From the NCBI RefSeq assembly GCF_000321225.1, contig NW_004450464.1, positions 3,693,281-3,757,280 of the forward strand: a stretch of DNA of 64,000 bases, in the 5' to 3' direction. Source of the DNA: Odobenus rosmarus divergens. Its lineage: Eukaryota > Chordata > Mammalia > Carnivora > Odobenidae. The notes under the pieces are model-generated. The model did no database searches. It was not told the origin of the DNA and was given only the letters and a program-made list of their open reading frames with translations. The position numbers and the translations under genes are program-made. Positions 1 to 9,840 of this stretch are shown piece by piece (position 1 is the stretch's first letter; every line of letters begins with the position of its first letter).

Positions 1-864
1 TGTGTTTCCCCTAAGACCAATGTACTGTTCAGTATTCATTAATTCAGTGTTCTCAATGACCTCACAGATCATAACTACCACAAATAACAAAAATCAACTG
101 TGTCTGTGTTTCCATCATCCACGTTCTTCTACTACCCATTCCCGACCCTCTATACATTCTGTGAAATAAGTGTCCAGTTGTGTGTGATGCACCTTTGTTT
201 TTAATTTTTGCACCTGTTTCCCAGGAGAGATATGTTCCCTCGTCATAACCACCATTATACTTTCAAATGTGACACCATTCCACCATCCTGCACTGTGGCT
301 TCAGTGACCAATAGATTCTCATCATTACCAAGAAAAAAATCAACACAGCACACAGTAAAGCAAACTCATAAAATATGTATTTAAATTGATTTAGCTTAGA
401 GCAAGTTTATATACATAAATAATTTGTACTCTGTGAGTCAGATTCTGAAATGCAGATGCAAAGTGTGGGGCACGGAGACATGCTGGGGGCTCTTTTCTGA
501 GCATCCCCATCCAGTTACAGAGTTCACCCTGAAGTCTAGAGAAACAAACAATATATGGCAGTTGTCTCCTCTCATCCCATAATGGTTTTTATCTATACCC
601 TGAACCTTCTGGAATTTAGCCCTTTCTCTAAAGGCGATCATTTCCTGCGAATTTCTTCACTGAGAAAAAAAAGAAATAAGTCAGCAAGGATGATATCTTC
701 AACACTGCAAAGGGTTTTGGATTGTACCATCTATGCTTCCTACACCTGCCTGTTTGCTAGAGGGCTGCTAAAACACCAGCTCTCCTCCAGCTTGTGTGGG
801 AAAATGGAAGATGAAATGGATTGGGAATCCAAAGACACCATCTCAAGCCCGACTTTATGACACA
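1..864. other. Intronic sequence, nothing recognised
   Basis: AT-rich single-copy-looking DNA. Short ORFs on both strands (62-101 codons) overlap each other and resemble no family I know. Confidence 0.5.
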
Positions 865-985
865 CCGAGTGTTCTGGGCAAGTCACTGTACCTCGTAGAA
901 CCACAACTTCCTCATCTGTAAAATGACGGAATTATCTGCCTGTCTACTTCCAAAGACAAGTCATTAGAGGAGATACTAATGACTC
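865..985 (+). repeat. MIR SINE remnant
   Basis: The core 'gggcaagtcactgtacctc' followed by 'ttcctcatctgtaaaatga' is the MIR core in sense orientation. It is old and diverged, with no target-site duplication visible. Confidence 0.8.
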
Positions 986-1007
986 CCCAGGTAAAGGATT
1001 TTGTAGT

Positions 1008-1100
1008 TAACAAAGTATTGTTCACATACATTATCTCATTTGATACTCGCATCAACATTGCCAATTAAGTATAATTATAATTATTACCATTTTGTGAAAA
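1008..1100 (-). repeat. MIR SINE remnant, antisense
   Basis: 'acattatctcatttgatactc' and the later 'attattaccattttgtg' follow the reverse complement of MIR. It stands back to back with the sense MIR at 865-985. Confidence 0.6.
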
Positions 1101-1500
1101 AGTCTTTGCAAACACAAAGGTACTGCATAAATACTTGTACCATAAAGAGAAATCAGTGGTTTTGAAGACAGCAGAAAGAAGATTGTTAGCATGTGTGAGC
1201 CCTACAAGGAATTAAGACCGAATATGTCATTGCCTAATTTAAATTAAATGGATCACAACACAAGGTGCCAAGCCAAGAGGGCTGGTGGGCCTGAAACCCA
1301 GGTCACACTCTGATCTTTAGGACACGTCCCTGGGGGCCAGGATTTATTCTAAATTGTATACAGTTGTCATATGGGCTAGTGTGGTCCTAGGTTAATGGAT
1401 CAAGACAACAATCACAGTAATAGCCATGGGTGCATAATAAAATTTGTGTCCCTCGCTTTATATAATGTGATCTTTTCACTTAAAAATTACTTTGTTATTG

Positions 1501-1860
1501 CATCAGTCTGGATAGGCTGGGTAACGCAGCAGTAACAAATATCCCCAAAATCTTGACGGCTTATCATAACAAAGATTTATTTCTCACTCAGGCTACACCC
1601 TATATTGGCTCTTGCTTACCTCTTTACCTCTTACTCTAGATCTCAGGGTGAAGGGGTAGCCACCATCTTGAACATTGCCAGTTGCCAAGGTAGAAGACAA
1701 ACAAAAGAGGTCCGGAGAATCTCACAATGGTAATTAAAGTCTCTGGCCTGGAATTAGCACACATCACTTCACTCCCAATTCAGCAGTAACCCAATTACAA
1801 GTCAAGAAACAATCCAATAATGTGCCTGAAATTAGGAATAACCAGAACTATTTGGTGGAT
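1501..1860 (-). repeat. Possible old MaLR-type LTR fragment
   Basis: The order 'gcagtaacaaatatccccaaaa', 'cttatcataacaaagatttatttctcac' (given here as landmarks within 1530-1590) and later 'acatcacttcactcccaatt' resembles antisense MLT1/MaLR LTRs ('gctgtaacaaa...atttatttctcac'). It is highly diverged and the family assignment is uncertain. Confidence 0.35.
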
Positions 1861-3870
1861 AGCATGTAGTAGAGATGAAACAGACTTAAGAGTTTTCTTT
1901 GACCGTAAGCTCATTGACCATTCCATGGGACAAGATTGCCAACTTCAGCTGAATTAATAGACAAGTATTACCCACAACAAAGGACAAAACAGTTGTGTTC
2001 CTAGTGCTGCTACACTGACATTGATCATGTAAACCTTAGAGCTGATTTGCCTTCTAGAGACAGCGGTATTATCTGTTTTGCAAGTGAATTGCAGTGAAAA
2101 AATTATGAAGTCATATGCAATTTTGTGACATTAGATATTAGTTATTAATATATGAACTACTACCATACTACCCTAAATAATGTGTGTTTAATATTTTTTT
2201 ATTAATTGTGTCAAGAATTTGACACAATTCTTACAAAGAAGAAAATGTTTTTCATAGCGAGGGGTTTATCTGAAAAACTATTATTTCTAGAAATGATTAC
2301 CTTTAAAGGAGAATTTTTTTTTGTCTCTAGCTAAAACAATGGACTAAAAGTAGAAGAAGGTAGGGGAGTGTAGACTGATTCCCAGGAGGTGGAGATATCC
2401 CAGAGTAAAACATCCTGCAAAATGAAGAGCTTTCATTTTCGCCATACTTGTACATGTAGGCCTACAGAATATTCTCCGTTCCTGGAAAGATTGATGCCCT
2501 GAAGCCATCCCATTGTCAAGTGGAGTTTGTAGAATACCCACTCCAACACACATATATTCTGTTTTGTTTAAAAAAAAAAAAAAACTAGACAGATAAGTTT
2601 AAAATGGGATTTTTGAAAATGCTGCTAACCGGTTTGGGAACAGTCACCAGGCAGATACAAATGCTAGCCATGGGGATTACTTACTCATAATGTGCTGAAA
2701 ATGAGGCGTGTTTCAAGAATCGTTTCCCTGCTGTAGTATTGGAATGCTAACGTGGAAATATGGTAATGTGAAACACTATCGTATCTGCTGGGAACCGGAA
2801 TCTACTTTATTTTACAGTCCTGCAGGGGAAAAATATTTTGGTACTTTGGATGAGATTCCAAGAGAATGAAGATGCATGCTGACATCAGTCAGAGCTCTGC
2901 TCATGAAAAGATGTTCTTTCCAAGCACAAATGGGTTGATATATTGTTATTTAACATGCATTTAATTATTCTTTTCATTAAGTTTTTCTAATTGTTTCTAA
3001 GTATTATTTGCCTTTGGTGGAATAATCTTGTTATTTTTATGATCTCAGAAAGGCAGGATGGGGAATAATGATATCAGGTGTAAGCTGGATCTGTAAGTGC
3101 TTATTTTCAAATATACACACAAAAGCTGGAGGGCCTGGTTATCAAAAGCTATTACATATAGGAATAGCATGAGAATATCTACTGGTATTTGTTTCCATTT
3201 AGGCATCCACCCCTTAATTTTTTAATTTCCATTTTAAAGTTGCTGTATTAAGCATAGTAACCACTTGAAACATGTAGCTGAACAGGAGAGAAACTATAGA
3301 AGCCAAGGAGGATTTTAATTACAAATTCCATTTCAGCAAAATTGCCAGCAACGGGAGCGTGGCTGTGCAAGCATTTAGGTTAGGATAGGGAGGCACAGGA
3401 AAAACATTTGCAGTGGGATAATCTTTCCCCTGCTTAGTAGCACAAAGTGGGAAGGATAGCTTCATCGACTTCCAGACCACCAGACCCAAAGCAACCTGAG
3501 ATTGTGCCGCCGTGTGAAAAGGGGAGATAGAAAGAATGCTGAGATAATCCAGGGTAGAAGAACTGAATCAAGAAGATGATAGTAACTCACACTGCAGTGC
3601 GACTCTTCTTTCCAACTCCCTTGAAAATTGGCTGTCGGGAGTGGATGGCGTCCGTTTCAGAATACACATGGCAACAGATCTTCTCGGAGCTTTGCTGGAA
3701 GATGGAAGACACCCAAGTCACCATGGCTGGGAAAGGAAGGCAAACCTTCAGGCAGTGTGGTGATGCTGAAAGATCTCGAGCTTTGGAACTGGGCAGACTT
3801 CGATTTCTGGGCTGAGTCTGCCATGGAGTACCTGGACCACCTTGGATGGAATCATAAATAGTAATTTTGT
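1861..3870. other. Intronic sequence, nothing recognised
   Basis: About 2 kb of AT-rich DNA with short homopolymers (poly-A at 2570-2583). The overlapping ORFs at 3576-3861 (77 and 79 codons, two frames) lack splice context and family resemblance. Confidence 0.5.
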
Positions 3871-3877
3871 TCTCTCA

Positions 3878-3955
3878 TAGGGTCACTGGGAGAATTAAAT
3901 GAATTACCAGATGTAAAGCCTGAATGCACTCAATACTTGCCTCTGCTTCCTTATC
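3878..3955 (+). repeat. MIR SINE fragment
   Basis: 'catagggtcactgggagaat' and 'taaatgaattaccagatgta' correspond to the 3' half of MIR. A SINE begins just downstream at 3971. Confidence 0.6.
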
Positions 3956-3970
3956 TAAAGAGGAATCCAG

Positions 3971-4180
3971 GGCGCCTAGGTGGCTCAGTCAGTTAAGTGT
4001 CTGATTCTTGGTTTTGGCTTGGGTCATGATCTTGGGGTTGTGGGCTCATGGGATGGAGCCCCACATAGTCTCTGTGCTCAGAGCAGAGTCTGCTTGAGAT
4101 TCTCTCTCTCTCCTTCTCCCTCTGCCCCTCCCCCACTCTCTAAAATAAGTAAATAAATAAATCTTTAAAATAATAAAGGG
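3971..4180 (+). mobile_element. Carnivore tRNA-derived SINE (CAN-SINE/SINEC), older copy
   Basis: It starts 'ggcgcctaggtggctcagtc' (tRNA-like A-box region), continues through 'gggtcatgatcttgg' and a (ct)n segment, and ends in (aaat)n plus an A-rich tail. The direct repeat 'gaggaatcc' at 3960-3968 and 4181-4189 is the target-site duplication. Many differences from the other copies suggest an older insertion. Confidence 0.93.
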
Positions 4181-4189
4181 GAGGAATCC

Positions 4190-4597
4190 TAGAACTAGCT
4201 CTTCTCATTTTATGTGAGGAAAGTGGTGCCCAGAAATGCCAAAGTCCTCTTGAGTTCATATGACCTGGGGGGCGGGGAGCATTGGTTGGAGTTCATGTGC
4301 CCAGGAGAAGGCTTTCCCATGCCCTCCCCCATGGCAGCAGTGGATCTTATAATCCAAAGAAGTAGGGGTGGAGGCAGGGGAATAGATCTACCCAGGACCG
4401 TTTGAGGTGTCTGCCCACTATTGCCAGTGTTAGGGCTGTGGATCTGGACATGATTCCTGGATCATGTGGGGGGAGAATCTCTCCTCACATCCCAGCATTC
4501 CCCCAGTGGGGACTGGATCCTCAAGCCATGAGCCATTTCTTGTCACCTAGTCAGCTGTGGGGAGTGTCTCCTCAGAGAAAGAAGAGACCTGTGGTCC
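4190..4597. other. Intronic sequence, nothing recognised
   Basis: Slightly G-rich ('ggcggggag', 'gtgggggga') with no repeat I can name. The 63- and 71-codon ORFs here are not supported as genes. Confidence 0.45.
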
Positions 4598-4609
4598 CAG
4601 TAGCTAGAC

Positions 4610-4760
4610 ATCCCTGAGCAAGCCACTTAAATTCTCTGGACTTAAGTGGTCAGACTCATCTCAGAGGATTGTTGAGAGAATTACAGATAATATACCTAAC
4701 AACACCCAAGGGAGAGCCTATCATATAAATGCATAGCAGAAAATAAATGATAGTATTACT
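4610..4760 (+). repeat. MIR SINE remnant
   Basis: 'gagcaagccacttaaattctc' landmarks (from 4615) and 'ggattgttgagagaattaca' match the MIR core and 3' half in sense orientation. Confidence 0.7.
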
Positions 4761-4794
4761 TTTTGAACTATTACCATTATTGTAGATGACAGTA

Positions 4795-4935
4795 AGAATA
4801 GTCAACGTTTATGATTGCATTTTATGCTAAGCATTGTCATAAGAATCTTCCATTTAACCCTCATACCAGTGCAATGAAGGAGGTGTTATTTCATCTTTCA
4901 GTTGAGGCATCTGAAGCCAGAACAGATTGGGCATA
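4795..4935 (-). repeat. MIR SINE remnant, antisense
   Basis: 'atgctaagcattgtcataag', 'catttaaccctcata' and 'cagttgaggcatctgaagcc' follow the reverse complement of MIR in order. Confidence 0.75.
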
Positions 4936-5084
4936 GGGAGGGGTTGTGTAGCAGGGCATGAAGATTCTCCTAAACATTTCCCGGCACCTAAAGCACCATA
5001 GAGGTACCTTACAAAGAATGTATAGAAGCCCCACTGTGTCTCCATGGCTATGTGGTTTTGATCGCAGCTGAACTGATCACTACT

Positions 5085-5158
5085 ATGTCCCTAGTACCTT
5101 GTACAAGACCTCGTGTGCAGTAGGTGTTCAATAAATTTTCATTACTTTGATGAATTAG
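5085..5158 (+). repeat. L2-type LINE 3' end
   Basis: 'gtaggtgttcaataaatttt' followed by 'gatgaattagtgaatga' is the typical L2 3' terminus. It is short and old. Confidence 0.55.
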
Positions 5159-5159
5159 T

Positions 5160-5660
5160 GAATGATAAATATTGCTGCACTTGGGTCTTTATATTGGCCC
5201 GACAGACAATTCCAGGGACCCTTGGGCTGGCAGTAATCAATCACAAAGGCTGTTTGTAGAAACAGCTTAGCACTTTGGAGCTAAGGAGAATCCAGCCATG
5301 AAGAGAGAGGGAATATTACTAAGCAGAAAATTAAAAGCTATCACCTTGGCTGTTTGCCTTGGTGGCATTTCTGAGAAACACGTTCAGAAACATTTGGCAG
5401 CCTGTGACATTGACGCTTTGACTCTCCAGGAATAAGGAAAGCATCAGAAATAAATTTACTTCCCGATTAATTTTCTATAGAATGTTTTCCCCCACCAAGA
5501 TACAAAGGGCAACTTAAAAGCCATGAGATTATTAAAAATTAATGGGAAACGCTGTTATCGAGGGTTTGCTTATTTTGCTGTTATTAAAAATGCAAACAGA
5601 TTGGGTGAAACATTTTCAGGCTGAAAGAGATCTCAGAAAATGGTTTTCTTATCATAAAGT
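5160..5660. other. Unique intronic sequence, possible conserved non-coding element
   Basis: No repeat similarity is seen. The stretch carries several TAAT/ATTA homeodomain-type cores (for example 'cgattaattttc', 'attattaaaaattaatggg') and 'acaaagggcaa', which resembles TCF/LEF or nuclear-receptor half sites. Function is inferred only from this composition and needs cross-species alignment. Confidence 0.25.
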
Positions 5661-7250
5661 GCAAAGCTAAGCAGAGCGAGAGTAAGTGATCTTTTCCTAT
5701 GATCAGTGTTTCCTACTCTTAGGGGCAGAAAAAAAAATGTCCGAGGAAATCGTACATTTACATTTTATTTAATAAAGCAAAATAGAAACAAAGCGATCTT
5801 CCTATTAACATGAAAAAATATATCTGCTTTTGCTATGGCCACATGCCTTGGTATTAATAAAATTTAAAAAAAAAAAGATTTCAGAATCTTTTGTGCTGAT
5901 CTCAAAAAGCTATATAGGAAAAATATCACAAAGGGCCAGATTGCAACTGCGCATGTCTCTTACTGTAAGCAAACAGAACTGGCCGTGTCCGGACAGCAAG
6001 GTGGGAGAAATGTTAGCTGTGGTGACAACAGAATCATTTAAAACAACACCAAAAAAAAAGGTGTTTTCTAAGAAAGCAAACATCTCCATTGCACACATAC
6101 TTCTTTATCAAGATGTACCCGTGGCGTGTTTAAAAATCTACTTCTCGACGACTGACTGACTAACCCATTCATTCCTAAAAATACTCCTTTCATAAAACCA
6201 TGTTTAGCTTAGTCCTCACTTTAAATTTAAACAGGAACTAATAGTACTCTGCGCTATTTGCTTTCTCTTCGTCTAAGGAATTTTTTTTAGGGAAGGAGCA
6301 AGAGAGAAGTTTCCAGCAATACTATCACACACATGCACACACCCAACCTGCGAACAGAGCCTTTCATGGGCTTCTGCCACTCCACACTCTGGCTGTGACA
6401 GGAGGACTAACAACAGACCCTTCTTTGAGAGACAGCAGTGCTTTCGATCCTCATACCGCTTTTCTAAATAGAGGAAACCTACGGGTTTTTGTGTTTTTTT
6501 TGCCAAAGAACTCACCCTCTTTCGGGAGATTTTTTGTTGTTTCTGTCAGGGAATGTTCAGCTCAGTACCTTTCCTAGAAACCGGTAGGGCTAAAATCTGT
6601 AACTTTCCTTTTTTACATATTTAGTAATTAAAAAGTAAGTGCAAAAAGCTTATGCTTTTTATTCAACCACAACACATCTTTTCAAAATTCTGTAATGGCC
6701 CATAAATTTGCATTAATGATCACCTGCTCCAGAAACCTTGGAAACAGGAGGCTGGCAGCACATCTGTGCGTGTTTATGTGTCTCTGATGCCTGACTCTGG
6801 ACCAAGTTTGGAAGCTTTGGAGAAAACAGAACTCCACTGACTAGCCGTTTGTTATGATTTTTGGCCAAAAGAATAGTTCGGTCAAGCACCAGCACTTATA
6901 ACCAGGAGATTTAATGATGGTCAATGTTAATATCTCATATCCTGCAGGAATTCACAATAGCTCAGGTTTTAGGACATTTTGTTTTCTTTTTGGTGGGACC
7001 AGGATATTTGGAAATGACTTGCATGGGAAGTCAGGCTGGCCTAATTTGGATTTCCTTTCAAAGCGCTGTAATACATAAATATCTACTACAAATTACCCAG
7101 TCGCTGCCACTTAACAACATTTTTTGTAGGGAAACAAAAATGTGAGAGTTTGAGTCTTGGAGGAACTCTATAAAGCTCTATAAAGGAATCGTTTCAGGAT
7201 GAGGAGAATTATGTATAGCTCAGAGCAGGGTTTACAAACAGACCAGGAGG
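5661..7250. other. Intronic sequence, nothing recognised
   Basis: AT-rich DNA with small A/T runs. ORFs of up to 109 codons (5830-6159) lack splice sites of good quality or any recognisable domain. The part around 6960-7110 looks unique and could be conserved, but I cannot test that. Confidence 0.45.
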
Positions 7251-7253
7251 TGC

Positions 7254-7279
7254 GGGGGCGGGGGGGGGGGGGGTCGGGG
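7254..7279 (+). repeat. Poly-G tract
   Basis: A run of five G, one C, thirteen or more G, then 'tc' and four G. It is capable of forming a G-quadruplex on the + (transcribed-sense) strand, and its length is likely to be unstable and hard to sequence. Confidence 0.9.
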
Positions 7280-7479
7280 AGCCATTAATCTTATTGTTAA
7301 TCAAAGACTGGTTTTGTAAAGCAAATAGTCAGCTCCTAATTTATCTCTTTTGTACGTTCAACCTCTTAGATGCCAGTATTTCTTTGAGCAGAGGACAGAT
7401 CTTTTAGTATACCTAGATATTTCAATGCAAGTTGAAAGCACCAGCATTCCAAATATGAGAAAGTGTCAAGGTCAGATGT

Positions 7480-7660
7480 TTATTTATGGGGCCCTTATTT
7501 GTAGCAGGAACTGTGCCAGATCAGGAGTGTGACCCATTGGCTTCCTTGATCACATTTCATTCCCCTACAGCCCTGTGGAACACAGGTGACATTAATTTCA
7601 CCGGGGAGGAAACTGAGGCTTCAAGAGGTAGTTCAAAGCCAAACAGTAAGTCGTAAAGCA
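7480..7660 (-). repeat. MIR SINE remnant, antisense
   Basis: 'gcaggaactgtgccagatca', 'cctacagccctgtgg' and 'gaggaaactgaggcttcaag' match the MIR reverse complement across most of its length. Confidence 0.8.
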
Positions 7661-8164
7661 GAATTTAAACATATCTCGTCTAAAAAAACCATGCCATTTA
7701 TCCTTCTGAAGCCTCCGTAGGAAGAGTCGGGATATAAGGTAAACTTAGAAGCATTCCGGGGTTGCTGCTAAACTCTATGTTTTTATTACATCTGCCGTAT
7801 CAATACTATGGTATTCGTAGGCACAAAATTCTCAGGGAATCATACGCCCACCATACCATGAGATGATCACCGGAAGATGCTGATTTTCTCTATGTAATGC
7901 TGAAGCAAAAAATTAGTTTGTCACTGAAAATATATTGCTGTTGGGTGAGAAGAGGGGCTGTGCTGTTTGCTTTTTTTTTTCTTTTTGTTTTTTTCTTACT
8001 TTCTCTGAGGTACCAGTGACAACCCTCAAATGTGACCCAGGTACTTTAAAAAACCACTTAAAACTTGTCTCGTGGACCATGGGAGACCAAACTCTGGCAA
8101 CCTGGGAGAGTAACTCTTTTATTGTGAACAAAATCTGTTTAAAAAAGAAGGAAGTCCTGTCATA
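7661..8164. other. Intronic sequence, nothing recognised
   Basis: Contains a T-rich run at 7971-7995. No gene or recognisable repeat. Confidence 0.45.
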
Positions 8165-8710
8165 AGGTACAACACAATGAACCTAGAAGACATGCTAAGT
8201 GAAATAAGCCAGTCAGAAAGACAAATACTGGGGGCGCCTGGGTGGCTCAGTGGTTGAGCGTCTGCCTTTGGCTCAGGTCATGATCCCAGGGTCCTGGGAT
8301 CGAGCCCTGCATCGGACTCCCTGCTCGGCAAGAGGTCCGCTTTTCCCTCTCCCACTCCCCCTGCTTATGTTCTCTCTCTCTCTGTTTCTCTCTCTGTCAA
8401 ATAAATAAATAAAATATTAAAAAAAGAAAGAAAAAGAAAGAAAGAAAGATAGACAAACATTGCACAATTCCACTACCCGAGGTATCTAAAGTAGTCAAAC
8501 TTCTAGACACAGAAAGTAGAATGGTGATTGCCAAGGGCTGGGGGAAGGGGAAGAAGTTGTTCAATGGGTAGTTTCAGTGAGGGATGAAAAGTTCTAGAGA
8601 TCTGTCATACCACAATGTACAGAGGACTAACAATACTGCTCTGTACACATAAAACTATTAAGAGGGTAAATTTATATTACATCTTTCTTACTACAATAAT
8701 TTTTTTTAAA
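8165..8710 (+). mobile_element. Old L1 (L1M-type) 3' end, split by a SINE
   Basis: The two halves read continuously when the inserted SINE (8231-8450) is skipped. The first is 'gctaagtgaaataagccagt' plus 'agacaaatact'; the second is 'gaggtatctaaagtagtcaa', 'agaatggtgattgccaaggg', 'aaaagttctagagatctgtc' and 'ttactacaataatt'. This order is the classic 3' terminal part of mammalian L1M elements. No coding remnant is left. Confidence 0.8.
8231..8450 (+). mobile_element. Carnivore SINE (SINEC type) inside an L1
   Basis: It starts 'ggggcgcctgggtggctcag' with A- and B-box-like segments ('tggctcagtggttgagcg', 'gggatcgagccc'), then a CT-rich body, (aaat)n and a (gaaa)n tail. An imperfect duplication 'agacaaatact'/'agacaaacatt' (8219-8229, 8451-8461) flanks it and is part of the host L1. 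Confidence 0.95.
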
Positions 8711-9754
8711 AAAAGGCATCATGACAAATCCTGAAAACAGCTGAACACACCATCTAAGAACGACGTTAAACTAGACATCAGAGGGTGAGCTGTAAAGCAC
8801 TACACTCCAGTGGTTCTGATTTTTCAAGACCATTTTGAACACTCAAGTCAGGTAGAAGGAGCCAACGAGGGAGTTCTCTAAAACAATCTCTCTACAAGCC
8901 CTTCTCGTGGTTCAATCGAACATTTTAGATTATCCATTCAATAAACAGCCTCCAAAAAGGCAGAGTATTACTTGGTTTGTTACCAACTGCCTGATATCCT
9001 CACTGAGCTGCCTAGGACTCTGAAATACTCCCAGGAGAAACTTCATAAGCATTACCTTGAGCCCCAGGGAAAATGCTAATGAGAAACATTAATTTCGATT
9101 TGTGAGAAATTCTGATTAGCTTGTGTGGTGGAGTGTACATGAATCTTTCCTGATTACTCTCCATCCTAAGCTAAAAAATTTTCTAGGACACCAAGATTCA
9201 AAAACGTAGATTTGCATGTTCCCAGTGCCCTAAAAGATTTTATACAACATTCTACTGTCAAATGATGTTTTTTTTTTTAAACTCTACACTTGTCCTTCAA
9301 CTCTGGCTGAAATGGAACACTTAGGAGAAAGCAGTTACAGTGGTATACAGTTCTTTTAAAGCATGAAAGACCATTCAATTAGTCAGAGATGTGAGGTGTT
9401 AATAAAAGATTTGCCAAGAATGTGGGAGTTACAAGGGGCCTATGAGGTAATCTCGTCCAATGTCTTAATTAAACAGGTGAAGAACCAGAGACTCTAAAAG
9501 CTCATCTTGTCCAGTATTAATAGTAGCAGAAGAAGGGAATAATTTCTGCCAAAGTGTTTACGTTAGCTCGCCTGTGGAAACCCCTAGCTGCTTCTTATTT
9601 AACTATTAGTTTGGCTTAAAATTGTTGTTCGTCCCTGTTTATGCGAAAGTTTAATAACAGCTATCTGCAGTAAGAAGAGATATAATAATGTTTATCTTTT
9701 TATTTCCTCTGAGGATCTTGGAACGTCTTCATCGTTAATTAAAGAATCCTCTGA
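8711..9754. other. Intronic sequence, nothing recognised
   Basis: No exon or clear repeat; a T-run at 9269-9279. 'aagaaccagagactctaaaag' near 9480 may be a MIR scrap. Confidence 0.4.
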
Positions 9755-9840
9755 GTCCCCCTATTAGATAAGTATTATTAACCCCATTTATTAGGGAAAT
9801 GAAATTCTGAGCGATTAGGTGACAGGCCAAGCACCATACC
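9755..9840 (-). repeat. MIR SINE fragment, antisense
   Basis: 'aagtattattaaccccattt' followed by 'gggaaatgaaattctgagcg' fits the central MIR reverse complement. Confidence 0.6.
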
